Shown: piece after piece, positions 29,346-41,329 of the stretch
Numbering within the stretch: the stretch's first letter is position 1
How the letters are laid out: every line of letters begins with the position of its first letter
From: Delphinapterus leucas
Lineage: Eukaryota > Chordata > Mammalia > Artiodactyla > Monodontidae
DNA length: 64,000 bases
NCBI RefSeq assembly: GCF_002288925.2
Contig: NW_022098043.1
Coordinates: 2,542,300 to 2,606,299, forward strand
Direction of reading: 5' to 3'
Notes under the pieces: model-generated
The model's database searches: none
What the model saw: only the letters and a program-made list of their open reading frames with translations
What the model was told of the DNA's origin: nothing
Program-made: the position numbers and the translations under genes

Positions 29346-31144
29346 TTAGCATTTTAACCACCTAAGGTAAATGCATCCCTACCTCAGCCCCTCCTACAGC
29401 CTTCCTCTGAGGCTGGAGTATTACAAATCTCTCAACCTAGGCTGCCACCAGCAGTCCTTCCCTAAGGTTTCGGGAAGGACTGAAAGTCAGTCCTACTGAC
29501 TTTGTTCTTCCTTCACTTGAGCTGCCTCCAGAGCAGGTCCTGTGGGGAGGGGACATGGCACCCACCGACTTTGGGGATGGGGTGTGTGCCGAGGCCATGC
29601 TCCCTCTGTACTATCAGTTACCCAGGAGCCTAGGAGTTCATTTTGGGGTCTTATCTATTCTCTCAGACCCCAGCATGGGTAGGAGCTATGTTGGAGGCCT
29701 CATTCTGTCATCTGGGGCAGCTGCTTCCCTTGCAAGTTACCCCTCCTTTAAAAATAGAAGGTGCTGTGCGCAGTTCTCACTCCTGTCCTAATCGTTGAGC
29801 AGAGCCTCAGGTAGATACTGTCGGAGATGCGTGTGGGAAGGGTGGGGTTAAGAGCTGAAGTTCTAGAGTAGATGCTAATGGATTCTTTTCTAAGTGACTC
29901 AGTGGGTCACATTAGGCAAGTCACTTCCCGTCTCTGGGCCTTTTTTCTCTCTCTGACAGCCAGGGATTCTTGCCTTTTCCTTGGTGAGGAGGGGCTCGTG
30001 ACGTGAGTTGGGGTTAGACTATTGGGAGAACTCTGAGAATGACTCCAAGCCTTAGGTAGGCCCATTCCCTTCCCCCACCTCCGCCTCCCATTGTGGTTTG
30101 GACCCTGCATGAATTCCACGTTGTCCCTGTTTACCTGGCTCCCAGTCCAGTGCCTGTTTCAAGGGAGCGCCTCACTGTAACCCAGCTCACCACTGGCACC
30201 CCGTGCGTTTGTTTACGCATATCCCGGACCCAGAACTCCTGGCAGCCTATGAAGCAGGTATTCATCAGAGACCAAAAAAACCTTCCTTTGTCCCTTCACA
30301 TCTTATAGCTTTTTCTGGTTTTGGTGTTTGCAAGGTGTGTTCTGCCATTGCCTCCTTAGAGCAAGTCTGTGAGGAGGGGAGATGAGGATCATTATTGCCC
30401 ACTTCACGTGCGTGGATATCAGACCCAGCAACTGGTTTCCTGTGTAAGACTAGAACTTGCCTCTCTCACTTCTCAGAAGGAGAGAGGAACAACTTAAAGG
30501 TCACCTTGAAACTGTCTCTAGAAGCCCAGATGGAACTCTCCAAAAAGAAAAAGGTGACCTTTTCCTCTTTGGGAAAACAGCTGAGTGACTTCAGGATAGT
30601 GGGAGGGGAGGTCATCTGGGGACTGGGAAGAAGCTTCAGGTAGGACATGTGTGTCCTGAGGCTCCAGGACACTTAGAGGGCCTCTGTTCGTCATATCGCC
30701 TGGACTTCATTCAGCTGAACACCCATGAGGTGCACCCTGCCTCTCCTTCCCGCCCCACCTAGCCCCTCCAGCTCTGGTGGGAAGGACAGATGTCACAAAA
30801 GCCTGGGCTCTGCCCCTGCCCCTCGCTACCTGTGTGACCAGGCCCCTGGTTTCTCTGAACCTGACTTGCCTCATCAGGAAGGTAAGGATGCTATCTCTAC
30901 CTTCCAGGATCGATGTGGAGACCAAACGTGGGAATGCTAGCACAGAGCCCAACGTGCTGTGGCAGCTTTCAGGGCCTGTTCAGATTCCTCCACTTTGGGC
31001 GGTCTTCCCAGCCCACTCCAGCCCACAGCCGTTGCTTTCATTTCTCCCCTAAAACCGTATCCCTTATTGTTTATCCACAACTTTGGCATTAGGCCTAGCC
31101 TGCCCTGTGACATCTCTTCTGTTGGGGGGTGGGGGGAATGTGTG
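29346..31144. other. Intron 1, no feature recognised
   Basis: Mostly unique sequence with a faint MIR trace at 29890-29975. Open frames are short and lack signatures. Confidence 0.4.
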
Positions 31145-31275
31145 TTTTAGTAAGAACCATCTATTGAGTATCTACAGAGTGGTGTCAGGCACTTTATAAA
31201 AGTAATCTCATTTAATTCCTACTATCATCCTATGAGATAAAGGCTCTCTGTCTCACAGATGAGGAAACAGCCCAA
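31145..31275 (-). mobile_element. MIR SINE fragment, reversed
   Basis: 'tctattgagtatctacagag', 'aatctcatttaattcctact' and 'tctcacagatgaggaaacag'. Confidence 0.82.
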
Positions 31276-31859
31276 AGGGGTTATCTGCTGTGATGCTGCA
31301 TTGCCATTTATCTTCTGTTTGAGCCTTGGCACAGTCTCCTGCCCCTCACGTCCTCCTCAGCAGATGCCCGGGCCCCTGCACGGGGTGGGTGCCCAGCTCA
31401 CTGCACCTGCCTTCCGGGATTTTAGGACTCCCTCTGGGCGCTAGCACTTGTTGAAGGTGGAAGCCCTCCCCCTGCCCTGAGAAAGCTGTAGGGGTTCTGT
31501 GCCGGCTTTGGGCCCATCCTCTGTCCCTGTGAGTCCACATATGTGTACCTGAATCCTGCAGCCAGGCTGGGCCTATCCCTTATCCTCTGCTAGTGACCCT
31601 GCCTGCCGTCTCTTTGCTCTCTCAGTGGTCTGGCTGAGCTTGTTTCTTCCCTGCTTGGGCAGGGGGATGCCACTTAAAGAGTAGTTTCCTTTGCCCAGCA
31701 GGGGATGGCTAACCTTGTGATTACCATCTCCTGCTTCTGGGCTGGAAGGGTACTGGGCTGCTTTTGGTTACCCTTGGGGCCCAGCAGGATCCCCTGAGAG
31801 GCAGCCTCTGTGCTGGAAGCAGATGACACAACTCTCTTTAGCCCTGTAAGGCAAGTGGA
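31276..31859. other. Intron 1, no feature recognised
   Basis: Unique GC-moderate sequence. No gene or repeat is seen. Confidence 0.4.
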
Positions 31860-32095
31860 GTTTAGTAGTAATTCTCATTAGTATTGTGACTTGTTTCCAA
31901 AGCACTTGCGTGTACAGTATTTAATTCCGATCTTCTCAATGGTCCTGTGGGTTAGAATAGCAGGTGGTATTGATGTAGCCATTTTACATCTAAGGAAACC
32001 GAGCCCCAGGTTGTGACCTGCCTGAGGTCACTTAGCAAGTAAGTGGCAAAGGACACAATCCCTGGATTTCTAACCCAAGGCCGTGTCCTCTTTCC
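31860..32095 (-). mobile_element. MIR SINE, reversed
   Basis: 'ccaaagcacttgcgtgtaca', 'ttttacatctaaggaaaccg' and 'gaggtcacttagcaagtaag'. Confidence 0.82.
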
Positions 32096-33316
32096 TGCCT
32101 GGTCAGGTTGTTGTGAAGATCAAGGGCGACCAGAGGGTCCCAAGGGTCTTTAACTAGAGTAAATGACCAGGCACATCCACGTTGGTAACTTGAGTGGTTG
32201 ACAGGAGAGACACTGTTTCTTCTTGGAGGAGCGAGGGGCTAAAGCAGCATGGTGGTTTGGGTTGGTCTGGAGCCCAGGCCAACTTAACTCCAAGTTCTTA
32301 ACCCCTCAAGCATGCCTGTATTTGTATGAAGAAAGTGTGTGAGAGTGTGAAGGCTGACTCAGCCTTGGGACCTGTCATTCTCACAGTCTGTGGAGCAGCA
32401 GACTTTTGAAATGGAAACTTTTCCTTTCCCTTGATGTGTTGTAGGCCCTCTGGGAGGAGAAAGGAGAGGCAGAGAAGTGAATTACAACAGCACACATGCT
32501 GAATGGGGCAGGAGAGGGAAGGGGTCAAGAGACCCTGAGAGATGGTATGGTGCTAGCTTTTTGCTGCCTAGCTGTGTGACCTTAGGCAAGGCACTACTTC
32601 TCTGAGCCCTCGTTTCCTAATTTGTAATATTTATGTTAAATATTTGTTAACTATATTAGCTGTCACTTATTAAGCTCCTGTTTCAGAGGCTGTGTCAGGT
32701 ACTCGCACAGCTAGAAAACAGTGGGGTTGAAGCCCAGAACTGTCTGACTTTGGAGCTCTTGTTCTTTTCATCATCATGCCCTGATTCCCTTTCGGTTCAA
32801 ACGTTTTATTTTTCCCATGATCATTTTGAACAGGGAAGGATTAAAGGCATTTCAAGTCTTGGCTACCCTCTGTGGATCATTTCTTGGGTTGGGGGGGAAA
32901 ACAGTGACCCCCCCCGCCCTCCAAGTCTTACTGTGAAGCAAATAGCCCTTCTCAGAGGTGGTGGCATTCAGAAACACAGGAGGGACAGGGCATTGGAGCT
33001 CAGTAGCCCTGGGCTCCCTTCGGGAATGCCAGCCTGTCCACAGCTGGCGGGCCTGCCTCCCTCCTGCCACCCTCCCCCACCTGCCCCCCCTTTCCTTCCG
33101 TGGTGGGGAGAGAAGGCTCACTAAGCAAACCCAGGACCTGGGTTATTCCTTAGTCATCCATTGCCTGTGTGGACCTCCTGCTGCAGCACTCGCTCCCCCT
33201 GTAAACGTCTGAGTCAGACACGTCTCCCCAAGATTGTCTGCACACACTGCGCTGGGCCCAACCATCTCTTTAGATGCCAACAAACATCAACTGATACTTA
33301 AGGCAGGCCGTGATTA
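32096..33316. other. Intron 1, mostly unassigned
   Basis: A MIR-like piece lies at about 32540-32660 ('gctgtgtgaccttaggcaag'). G-runs and C-runs occur near 32890-32925. Nothing else is recognised. Confidence 0.45.
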
Positions 33317-33325
33317 TATGTGGGT

Positions 33326-33529
33326 TTTTTTTTTTTTTTTGTACGCGGGCCTCTCACTGTTGTGGCCTCTCCCGTTGCGGAGCACAGGCTCCGGACGCGC
33401 TGGCTCAGTGGCCATGGCTCACGGGCCCAGCCGCTCCGCGGCATGTGGGATCTTCCCAGACCGGGGCACGAACCCATGTCCCCTGCATCGGCAAGCGGAC
33501 TCTCAACCACTGCGCCACCAGGGAAGCCC
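33326..33529 (-). mobile_element. CHR SINE, cetacean-type, with duplication
   Basis: Reversed copy with a T-run, 'cgggcctctcactgttgtgg' and 'cggcatgtgggatcttccca'. Flanked by 'tatgtgggt' at 33317-33325 and 33530-33538. Antisense to SLC9A1. Confidence 0.96.
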
Positions 33530-33538
33530 TATGTGGGT

Positions 33539-35217
33539 ATTTTTAATCTTACAGGCTAATCTAATTTTAACTGAACTAAGTTTTGAGTTGGGCCGGGATC
33601 AGTGGGCTGCCCCCCTTCCCTGGAATCGTGCTGACTTCATTTCCTTCCCCTGAAAGCTCTTTCAACATGCAGGGTCAGTTTTGGGGTCTGTTAGGTCATA
33701 CATGACCCCTGAGTTCTGACACTGACTTGCTGAGAACCTGGAGTTTCCCCAAATTACCCAGGCAAGTTCTTTCCTGAAAACATATAGCCTTAAGCAGCTC
33801 TGAGTGAGATTCAGGATGAGAATTCCTATTCCTTCCCAAGTCCCCTTCCCCGTCCCTTGGGGGACACTTACCCCTAAGCCCAGACTGGCCCTTCCACAGC
33901 GCTGGGCCTATCTGAGACCAGGCCACTGAAAAGCGGAGAGGTGACATCACAGCTGTGTCAGGCAGAATCTATGAGCTCACCAAAATAATAAGTAGCTAAC
34001 ACTTACGTAGCACTTGCTGTGTGCCAGGCAGACTCACAGAGGCTCTGGCTTTGGGCTGGCCAGCCAGGACTGAGAGCAGCTACTCAATTCGTCTGTCCGA
34101 GGTGGGGTCGTAGAGGCAGGTCAGCTGAACCCAGCCAGCGGGCTCTGAGCTTGTGGCACATCGGGGAACCAAGAAGAGTGAGACCCAGGCCTGGCTCATC
34201 AGGAGCTTCCAGTCTGTTTGGAGAAAATGGTCCATCTGTGCTGAGGTCTCGGCGGACTCCTGGCAGAGGCAGAGTTCAGAGGGAACAAGCAGTCCCCGAG
34301 GGCACAGGTGGTTAGGGAAGGCTTCTCGGAGGAGGTGGAATTCGAGCCAGTCTTGAAGATGGAGAGGAATTAGGCAAGCAGGCAGGACAGGGAGAGCTGT
34401 TCTTAGCACAGGACTCCCACAAGAATGGAAGCCCCTTGAGTGCAGAGCCTTTGTTTGCTTTCTTCTCTGTGCCTGGCACAGGGGGAGGGCTCCTAAATAC
34501 TTGGGGGACAAATAAGTGCATGACTGACTTCTGTGTAGAGATAGTGTCCACGTGAAGCCTTTGAGGAAGGCAAGAAACCAGCTTGACACAGAGTGATGCT
34601 CTCGGTGTCAGCCAGCACCTGTGTAAGTGCTGCTGCCACAGCCGCCTTCCTCCCCCTCTGCCTCCCTCGGCCTGGCTCTAATGGAGGGTCTTCTAGGGCA
34701 TCCTCTCTGGGCTGGGTGGGGTCTCTCTGGGAAAGTCTGCATCTGTTTGGTTTACCCTCAATTTGTATAAGTAAAAGCAAGTTACCAGAGCTTCGTCAGG
34801 GAGCTGCCGAGAGCCCTAATTGAATTAAGCTTTTCCTAGGAAGATTCATCGAGTCATCAACCACACTGTGACTGTGAATTAATGAGACCAGTGCCGTAAA
34901 CCATGCAAAAAGGCAGTCTTGCTAATTTATAGTTGTACCTAGACACGTTGACTTATGTCTTCTCTTTGTTTTTGTGTGTGTGTTGGGAGTGGGCTGGGGC
35001 CAGAGTCTCCTTTCTGTGGCCGGTTTATTTTTATAATATGAATAAATAAAACATGTTCAACAGTAGAGAGGGGTATTAAGGTAAAAAGTAAAAGTTTTCC
35101 TCCTCACTTCTCTGACCACCTCCACTGTCGTACTCCCCAGAGGTTACCACTGTTAACTTTCTCCTGCATCTTTTCAGAAATTTTCTGTGCATATATGAGT
35201 GTGAGAGTGTGAGGGCA
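33539..35217. other. Intron 1, mostly unique
   Basis: Reversed L2-like words occur at about 34180-34500 ('ggaggtggaattcgagccag'). The AT-rich segment at 34790-34950 looks non-repetitive and is discussed as a possible conserved element. 35040-35200 resembles an old LINE end. No exon is seen. Confidence 0.45.
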
Positions 35218-35234
35218 GATTTTAGTTTTTAATC

Positions 35235-35350
35235 TTTTTTTTTTGTGGCTGCGAGGCTTGCAGGATCTTAGTTCCCTGACCAGGGATTGAACCCGTGCCC
35301 TCAGCAGTGAAGGCGTGGAGTCCTAACCACTGGATTGCCAGGGAATTCCC
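35235..35350 (-). mobile_element. CHR SINE, short type
   Basis: T-run, 'ggctgcgaggcttgcaggat', 'ttccctgaccagggattgaa' and 'tggattgccagggaattccc'. It lies directly beside the L1 that follows. Confidence 0.94.
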
Positions 35351-35369
35351 GGATTTCGTTGTTTCTTGT

Positions 35370-35978
35370 TTTTTAATCTTAACATCTTTATTGGAGTATA
35401 ATTTACAATGGTGTGTTAGTTTCTGCTTTATAACAAAGTGAATCAGCTATACATATATCCCCATATCCCCTCCCTCTTGTGTCTCCCTCCCACCCTCCCT
35501 ATCCCCCCCCTCTAGGTGGTCACAAAGCACTGAGCTGATCTCCTTGTGCTATGTGGCTTCTTCCCACTAGCTATCTATTTTACATTTGGTAGTGTATGTA
35601 AGTCCATGCCACTCTCTCACTTCGTCCCAGCTTACCCTTCCCCCTCCCCGTGTCCTCAAGTCCATTCTCTACGTCTGCATCTTTATTGCTGTCCTGCCCC
35701 TAGGTTCGTGAGAACCATTTTTTTTTCTTAGATTTCATATATATATGTGTTAGCATATATGTGTTAGCATATATATGTGTTAGCATACGGTATTTTTCTC
35801 TTTCTGACTTACTTCAGGCTGTATGACAGACTCTAGGTCCATCCACCTCCCTACAAATAACTCAGTTTCATTTCTTTTTATGGCTCAGTAATATTCCATT
35901 GTATATATGTGCCACATCTTCTTTATCCATTCATCTGTCGATGGACACTTAGGTTGCTTCCATGTCCTGGCTATTGTA
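35370..35978 (-). mobile_element. LINE-1 3' end, reversed
   Basis: 5'-truncated L1 of the same 3' UTR type as 13494-14360: 'catctttattggagtataat', 'gtgtgttagtttctgcttta', and up to the end of ORF2 ('gccacatcttctttatccat'). It contains a tandem unit (atatatgtgttagcat) three times at about 35735-35790. Similar words 'agattttagttttt' (35218-35231) and 'agatttagttttt' (35982-35994) flank the SINE+L1 block and suggest a target duplication. Confidence 0.93.
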
Positions 35979-36004
35979 ACCAGATTTAGTTTTTATAAAG
36001 CCAC

Positions 36005-36130
36005 TTGTGTAAGGAAAAGAGCTCCAGGCTGGGAATCAGGGACCTGGGTCCTAGTCCTAGCTCTGCCTCTTTCTTGAATATTGTCATTTTGCCTCCCTGG
36101 GCCTTAGTTTCCCTGTCTGTTGATTTCAGT
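36005..36130 (+). mobile_element. MIR SINE
   Basis: 'gagctccaggctgggaatca', 'acctgggtcctagtcctagc' and 'tgggccttagtttccctgtc'. Confidence 0.82.
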
Positions 36131-38419
36131 TGTTGAAAGGCTCTCCGGGACTTTCCAGCAGGAAAGGCAGTGGTCCCAGAGGAGCCCCTCCTCTGGTGAG
36201 GCCTGGGCAGCCTGAGGCCCTTGGAAGGAGATCTCCACAGCCCCATCCTTTGGGGGAATGGGCCACTGCTATCATGAGCACTGGCTTCAAAGCACAGAAT
36301 TCTCAAGTTCATGGTAATGGTCATTTCCAACTCTAGCTCAGGGTTATGGGGTTAAATGAATGGGTCTGCAGAGAGCCAGCTCTCTTGCTGGGGAAGTAAG
36401 ACAACACACAGGGGAGAAAGCACAGGTGGGAAGTTGTGTGGCTCTGGCTAGGATGCAGAGGGGCTCAGAGAGGAGGGGGAGAGACAAGGGAAGGCTCCCT
36501 GAAGGAGGTGATCTTGAGCAGTGGGCCAGATGGAGAAGAGGAACATCTCTCAGGGGGACTTGCTGTTAGAAGGGATCCTGGCTTAGGTGGGAGAATGGAC
36601 TTGGGGACCTGCTGTTCTTCTAGGATCTAGATCTAGGTTTCTGAGATTCTTTCTGAGCTCTTGATGGAGTTCAGGGGACCCGTGGGCCATCCTCCTCCAA
36701 ATATCTGTAGACATTTGTGTGTTTGTATCAGAGGAAGAAAGCCCGTAGTAGCCACAGATTCTCAGCAGGATTTGTGCCCCACCCCCCGGCCAAAGGTTAA
36801 GAGCTTGGGCCCTTGTCCTGTGGGAACCTGAAGAAGGGTAAAGGGCTTTCCTTGGACGAAGTGGTACTTACCTCTGGGATGACAGGGGTTTGCCTGGGGA
36901 ACTGCAGAACTCCTTCTAGGCAAGGGGAATGAATCCAGTCAGAATGAACAAGCTGTGTCCCAGGAGAAGAGGAGGGAAGATGATTCTGTAAAGCAGAGAG
37001 AAACTTTTCCGGATTGGGGATCAAAGCAGATGAAGCAGGCTTCCCCTGCCCAGTGTAGACAGGGCAAGTACTGGGGTTCATTCTGCCCCCTGGTTCTGGT
37101 GGGTTTCCAAGGTGAGCTCAGCTGACACCCTGGGAGGTAACTCAGTCCTCCTGCCCTTTTTCCTAAAGTGGCCAGGGCCCAGACCATCCTCTGAGACTCT
37201 GTTACGGGAAGCAGCTACCTTGGAGGCAGCAGAAACAAGGCATTGCCTTTTAAGGGGACAGGCTTTGAGGGCACAATACTAGGCAGCCCCGATTGGCCTC
37301 TGCTGTTTCTTGGATTGAGGACCCCCATCTCCTGCTCTGACTCTGCTTCCGGGAGTGAAAGTAGACAATATTATTCTACCTGTAGAATATTAGAGGTAGA
37401 AAGAACCTTATCATAGCCTGTGGCCCCAGGGCCCAAAGGAGAGATGGAGATGTTTTGATCCAGTCCTCTCATCTCCCCATTAAGGCCGAGAGAGGATGTG
37501 CTCATATTCACAAGTGAATTAACGGCAGGGCAGGGAGGGCTTTCCCTGCTCTGTTAACTAACTCAGGGGTCTCTAGGCAGTAAGAGCTGGACCAAGAGGA
37601 GGGGCTGTGGTCTTTGGCCTTGATGTTGGTATCTAAGCATTGGTACCTCTCTAGTGGCCCCTGAAAGCCTAAGGAACAGCAGCTCCGTGCTGGACTATGC
37701 ATCAGAAGAGCTGTTCCTGGCCGAGAAGCCACTCGGCTTTGGTCATACAGATCCTTGCAGGAGAACCAAGTGCAAGCCTTGGGACCCAGAAGCTTCTGCC
37801 CTCACCCATCAAATTCTTCAGGCTTTTGTACTCCTTCACAAGCCAATATTGAGCCTGGGTGCTCTGCTTTTTATAGCATCTTTGCCCTCAAACCAGGGAA
37901 TGAGATCTTATCTCCTGGGGCCAGGGCCCACAGGAATCTGGATGCCGTACCAGGTAGGCAGGATGCTAGTGTGGAGGCAGGGCCAGCTCACCTCACTGAG
38001 CCCAGCCCAAGACTCAGATTACAGCTCAGTGGGGGAGGGGAGCTGGCACCCTACCACACCCTTCTGGGCCTGCCTGGCTGGTGGAACAAACAAAGATGCC
38101 CAAGAACTGCTTCTCTCAAAGAGCTCAAGGACTGGTCTGAGAAGTTCAGTATAGTTGCAGGGGAGTCAGGCAGTAGAAAGTGGGTGCGAGTCGAGGTTAA
38201 GATGGAATTTTTTGAGCGTTTAGAGAAGGCAGAAAGACCTTCCCGCTTGGGAGGATCAGGGAGGCTTTATGGAGGTGACTGGTGAACTAGGTCTTAAAGA
38301 ATAGGTAGGATTTAGATGAGATGCTCGAGTGAAACAGGGCTCACTGGGCACAGCCAGAAGCTTCTACTTGAGGCAGGACCTTTGGATTGCAGAGGAGTGT
38401 CCCAGAGCAGTTTCCTTTG
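36131..38419. other. Intron 1, L2 traces, otherwise unassigned
   Basis: Reversed L2-like words occur at 36430-36560 ('gaaggctccctgaaggaggt') and 38190-38330 ('gggaggctttatggaggtga'). The 166- and 176-residue overlapping open frames at 37654-38285 lack family signatures and are not called genes. Confidence 0.45.
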
Positions 38420-38690
38420 GAAACATGGTGGTTAGGAACACAGGCTTTGCAACTTGACAGACCTGGGTTCAAATCTAAGCTCTACCACTGTAGCACCTTG
38501 ACTACGGGCAAGTCACTTTACCCTGTTTGTGTCTCATTTTGATCATCCCCAACATGGGGTAACACCTGGCAGGGATGTTGGGAGGATTCAGGGAGAGTAC
38601 CCTTGTAAGATACATGGCACAGGCTTGACACATTCTGAACATATGATAAATGGTGGCACTTAGGAGTCCTTCTAGGATCAGGAGGAGGAG
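38420..38690 (+). mobile_element. MIR SINE, near full length
   Basis: 'tggttaggaacacaggcttt', 'agacctgggttcaaatctaa', 'gggcaagtcactttaccctg' and 'atatgataaatggtggcact'. Confidence 0.92.
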
Positions 38691-38829
38691 AAATACCAGC
38701 TTGTTTTCTGTGAGTCTTGAATCTCCCAGCAACTGAAAAATCACTCAGCAAGACTTACTGATGCCCTGCTGGGCATCCAGTGCTGTGCTAAACACAGGGG
38801 GCGGGTGGCTCCAGGTAAATAAAATTTAT

Positions 38830-39140
38830 TATTATTATTTTTTTAAAAATAAATTTATTTTATTTATTTAGTTTTGGCTGCGTTGGGTCTTCGTTGCTGC
38901 GTGTGGGTTTTTCTCTAGTTGCGGCGAGCGGGGGCTACTCTTCGTTGCGGTGTGTGGGCTTCTCATTGCGGTGGCTTCTCTTGTTGTGGCTCACGGGCTC
39001 TAGGCGTGTGGGCTTCAGTAGTTGTGGCACACGGGCTTGGTTGCTCTGTGGCATGTGGGATCTTCCTGGACCAGGGATCGAACCCATGTCCCCTGCATTG
39101 GCAGGTGGATTCTTAACCACTGCACCACCAGGGGAGTCCC
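38830..39140 (-). mobile_element. CHR SINE, long type, with duplication
   Basis: Reversed long copy. Flanked by 'aaaatttat' at 38821-38829 and 39141-39149. Antisense to SLC9A1. Confidence 0.96.
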
Positions 39141-39154
39141 AAAATTTATGATTT

Positions 39155-39360
39155 TAATGAAGTGGGTAGAGCACTTTCTGGCATGCATCAGGAAACCTTT
39201 TGGGGAGATACTGTCCTAATTCTTTCTACAAATGAGGAAACTGAAGCCCAGAGAGGTTAGGTGACTTGCCTAGGGTCACATAGCCTGACTATGGCACAGC
39301 TGAAGCCAGACCCAGGGCTTCCCATTCCAAGCCCTATGCTGTTTCTCCTACATAACAATC
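39155..39360 (-). mobile_element. MIR SINE, reversed
   Basis: 'caaatgaggaaactgaagcc', 'gaggttaggtgacttgccta' and 'gggtcacatagcctgactat'. Confidence 0.88.
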
Positions 39361-39479
39361 CTTTTACCACCTAGCTGGAGTAGTAAGACTTTTCACTTGA
39401 AACATTTAATGAGCACGATTTTGTATGACAATTTGATGTGTAAAAGCACTAAATTCTGCAGAACAGATGATAGTTTTTT

Positions 39480-39826
39480 AATAAACTTATTTTTTTTTTA
39501 TTTTTGGCTGCGTTGGGTCTTTGTTGCTGTGTGCGGGCTTCCTCTAGTTGCGGCAAGCGGGGGCTACTCTCCGTGGTGGTGCGCGGGCTTCTCATTGCGG
39601 TCGCTTCTCTTGTTGCGGAGCACGGGCTCTAGGCGTGCGGGCTTCAGTAGTTGTGGCACGCGGGCTCAGTAGTTGTGGCTCATGGGCTCTAGATCACAGG
39701 CTCAGTAGTTGTGGCGCACAGGCTTAGTTGCTCTGCGGCATGTGGGATCTTCCCGGACCAGGGCTTGAACCTGTGTCCCCTGCACTGGCAGGCGGGTTCT
39801 TAACCACTGCGCCACCAGGGAAGCCC
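39480..39826 (-). mobile_element. CHR SINE, long type
   Basis: Reversed, close to full-length copy with several 'cagtagttgtggc' units. Flanking 'acagatga' and 'gcagatga' words suggest a decayed duplication. About 340 bases from the previous reversed SINE, same orientation. Confidence 0.95.
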
Positions 39827-40042
39827 GCAGATGAGGATTTTTAAAATAGGCCCAGCTGTGATGAGGTGCCAGGTGATCTGTGCCAGCGTTAAGGGCAGAA
39901 GATTCTGCCACTTCGTAACCACCCCACCCTGTGAGCCTCAGTCTTCCCAGTCAAATGCGGTAATGTCTGTAAAGCCCCGAGCACATCATAAGCTCTCAGA
40001 AATGGGAGTCACCACTGTCCTGTAACATTAAAGGAAAAGGAG

Positions 40043-40184
40043 GGAATTCCCTGGCAGTCCAGTGGTTGGAACTCCACGCTCTCACTGCCAAGGGTGCGGG
40101 TTCAATCCCTGGTTGGGGAACTAAGATCCCACAAGCTGTGCAGCACAGCCAAAAATAAATAAATAAAAAATAATAAAAAAAAAA
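40043..40184 (+). mobile_element. CHR SINE, short type
   Basis: 'gggaattccctggcagtcca' to 'cacagccaaaaat', then a long A/AAAT tail. Confidence 0.95.
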
Positions 40185-40339
40185 AGGAAGATGAGATGAG
40201 AGTGAAGTCTAGCAGTGGAGGATGGTTTTAGGTAAGGGGGCTGGAGGACACTGGGGTAGGGCTGAATGTCACCAGGAATGGGGTGGGCATAAAATGAGAC
40301 TGTGAGATGAAGTGTCTGAGTTTGGCCTTCAGTTGGAAG

Positions 40340-40600
40340 AGGGGGAGACACACACTCAGTAAACACTGATTTGTGCATGATAAATGCTGTGCTGAAGATG
40401 GAAAGATGAATAAATATAATCCCAGCCTCATGGGAGCGGCTGACATGGAAACTGGCACTTGCCATGTGCTGTGAAGTGCCACAGCAGGGGCCCACAGGAC
40501 TGTGGGTGCACGGGAGGAGTTGGGTGGTGGGCGGATCGGGAAGGCTTCCCAGAGCTTGAAGGTTAAGCAGGAGTTTGCTCATTTCACACGGAGGGAGGAG
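40340..40600 (-). mobile_element. LINE-2 fragment
   Basis: 'cactcagtaaacactgattt', 'cccagcctcatgggagcggc' and 'gggaaggcttcccagagctt' follow the reversed L2 3' end. Confidence 0.65.
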
Positions 40601-40829
40601 CTGGAGAAAGACGAGATGTGGATAATGCAGAGCATAGATGATGCAGAGCCGTTGACTTTTGCTTCTGAAACCCATTGGGGCATTCTGCATCCCCTCCACC
40701 TCACTCACCCCCAAACGTACTTAACCCACGTGCCTGGCTGGGCAGAGAAGCTGAGCTTCCCTGTGGGACAGTGAACACCAGGGATGGGTGTCCTCATATG
40801 CAGGCGATAAGGAGGAAGCTACCATTGAG

Positions 40830-41020
40830 TGAGACCTACTGAGTGCCCGGCCTTGTACTGAGGGCTCCACACAGCGCATCACTGTCTGAGTGTCACGACA
40901 ACCCCGAAGGGTGCGAGTCATGGTATTTGCCTTTATCCAGCTTACAGCTGCCTCGGGAAAGTGGAAGAGGGAATAATTAAGTGCTTGATGATTGCTGTGC
41001 CACTGCCTCAAAGCCCAGGA
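40830..41020 (-). mobile_element. MIR SINE, reversed
   Basis: 'cctactgagtgcccggcctt', 'cacgacaaccccgaagggtg'. Diverged. Confidence 0.65.
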
Positions 41021-41329
41021 GGACTTCAGAGAGGGGAGAAATGTGGCTGGAATGAGCAGGGAGCAGGGGCCTTTGCGCAGGTGCCTTCACTAGACCCTCA
41101 TAAGGGGAGGGCAGGTGGCAGGTCAAGTGAGGGTTGCAGTACCTGCTGCAGGTGTGACTGGGCAGCTGAGAGGAGGCCCAGCCAGCTGGGGGGAAAGTCT
41201 GGGCTGGGGTTCACTGAGAAATAAGATTGGGTAGGTGGGCTGGGCTGGATTCCCAGGCGTCTAGAACTCCAGCCAGAGGGATATAGAGTCGGCCAGGCCT
41301 CTCAGGCCGGTGGACAGATGGCTCCACGG

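Noticed and set aside
35735..35790. Regular short repeats as a possible CRISPR-like array
   Set aside because: Direct tandem units without spacers, inside an L1, in a mammalian genome.
37654..38285. Two overlapping 166- and 176-residue open frames
   Set aside because: Two frames of the same DNA, no plausible splice context, and L2-like sequence in the second half.
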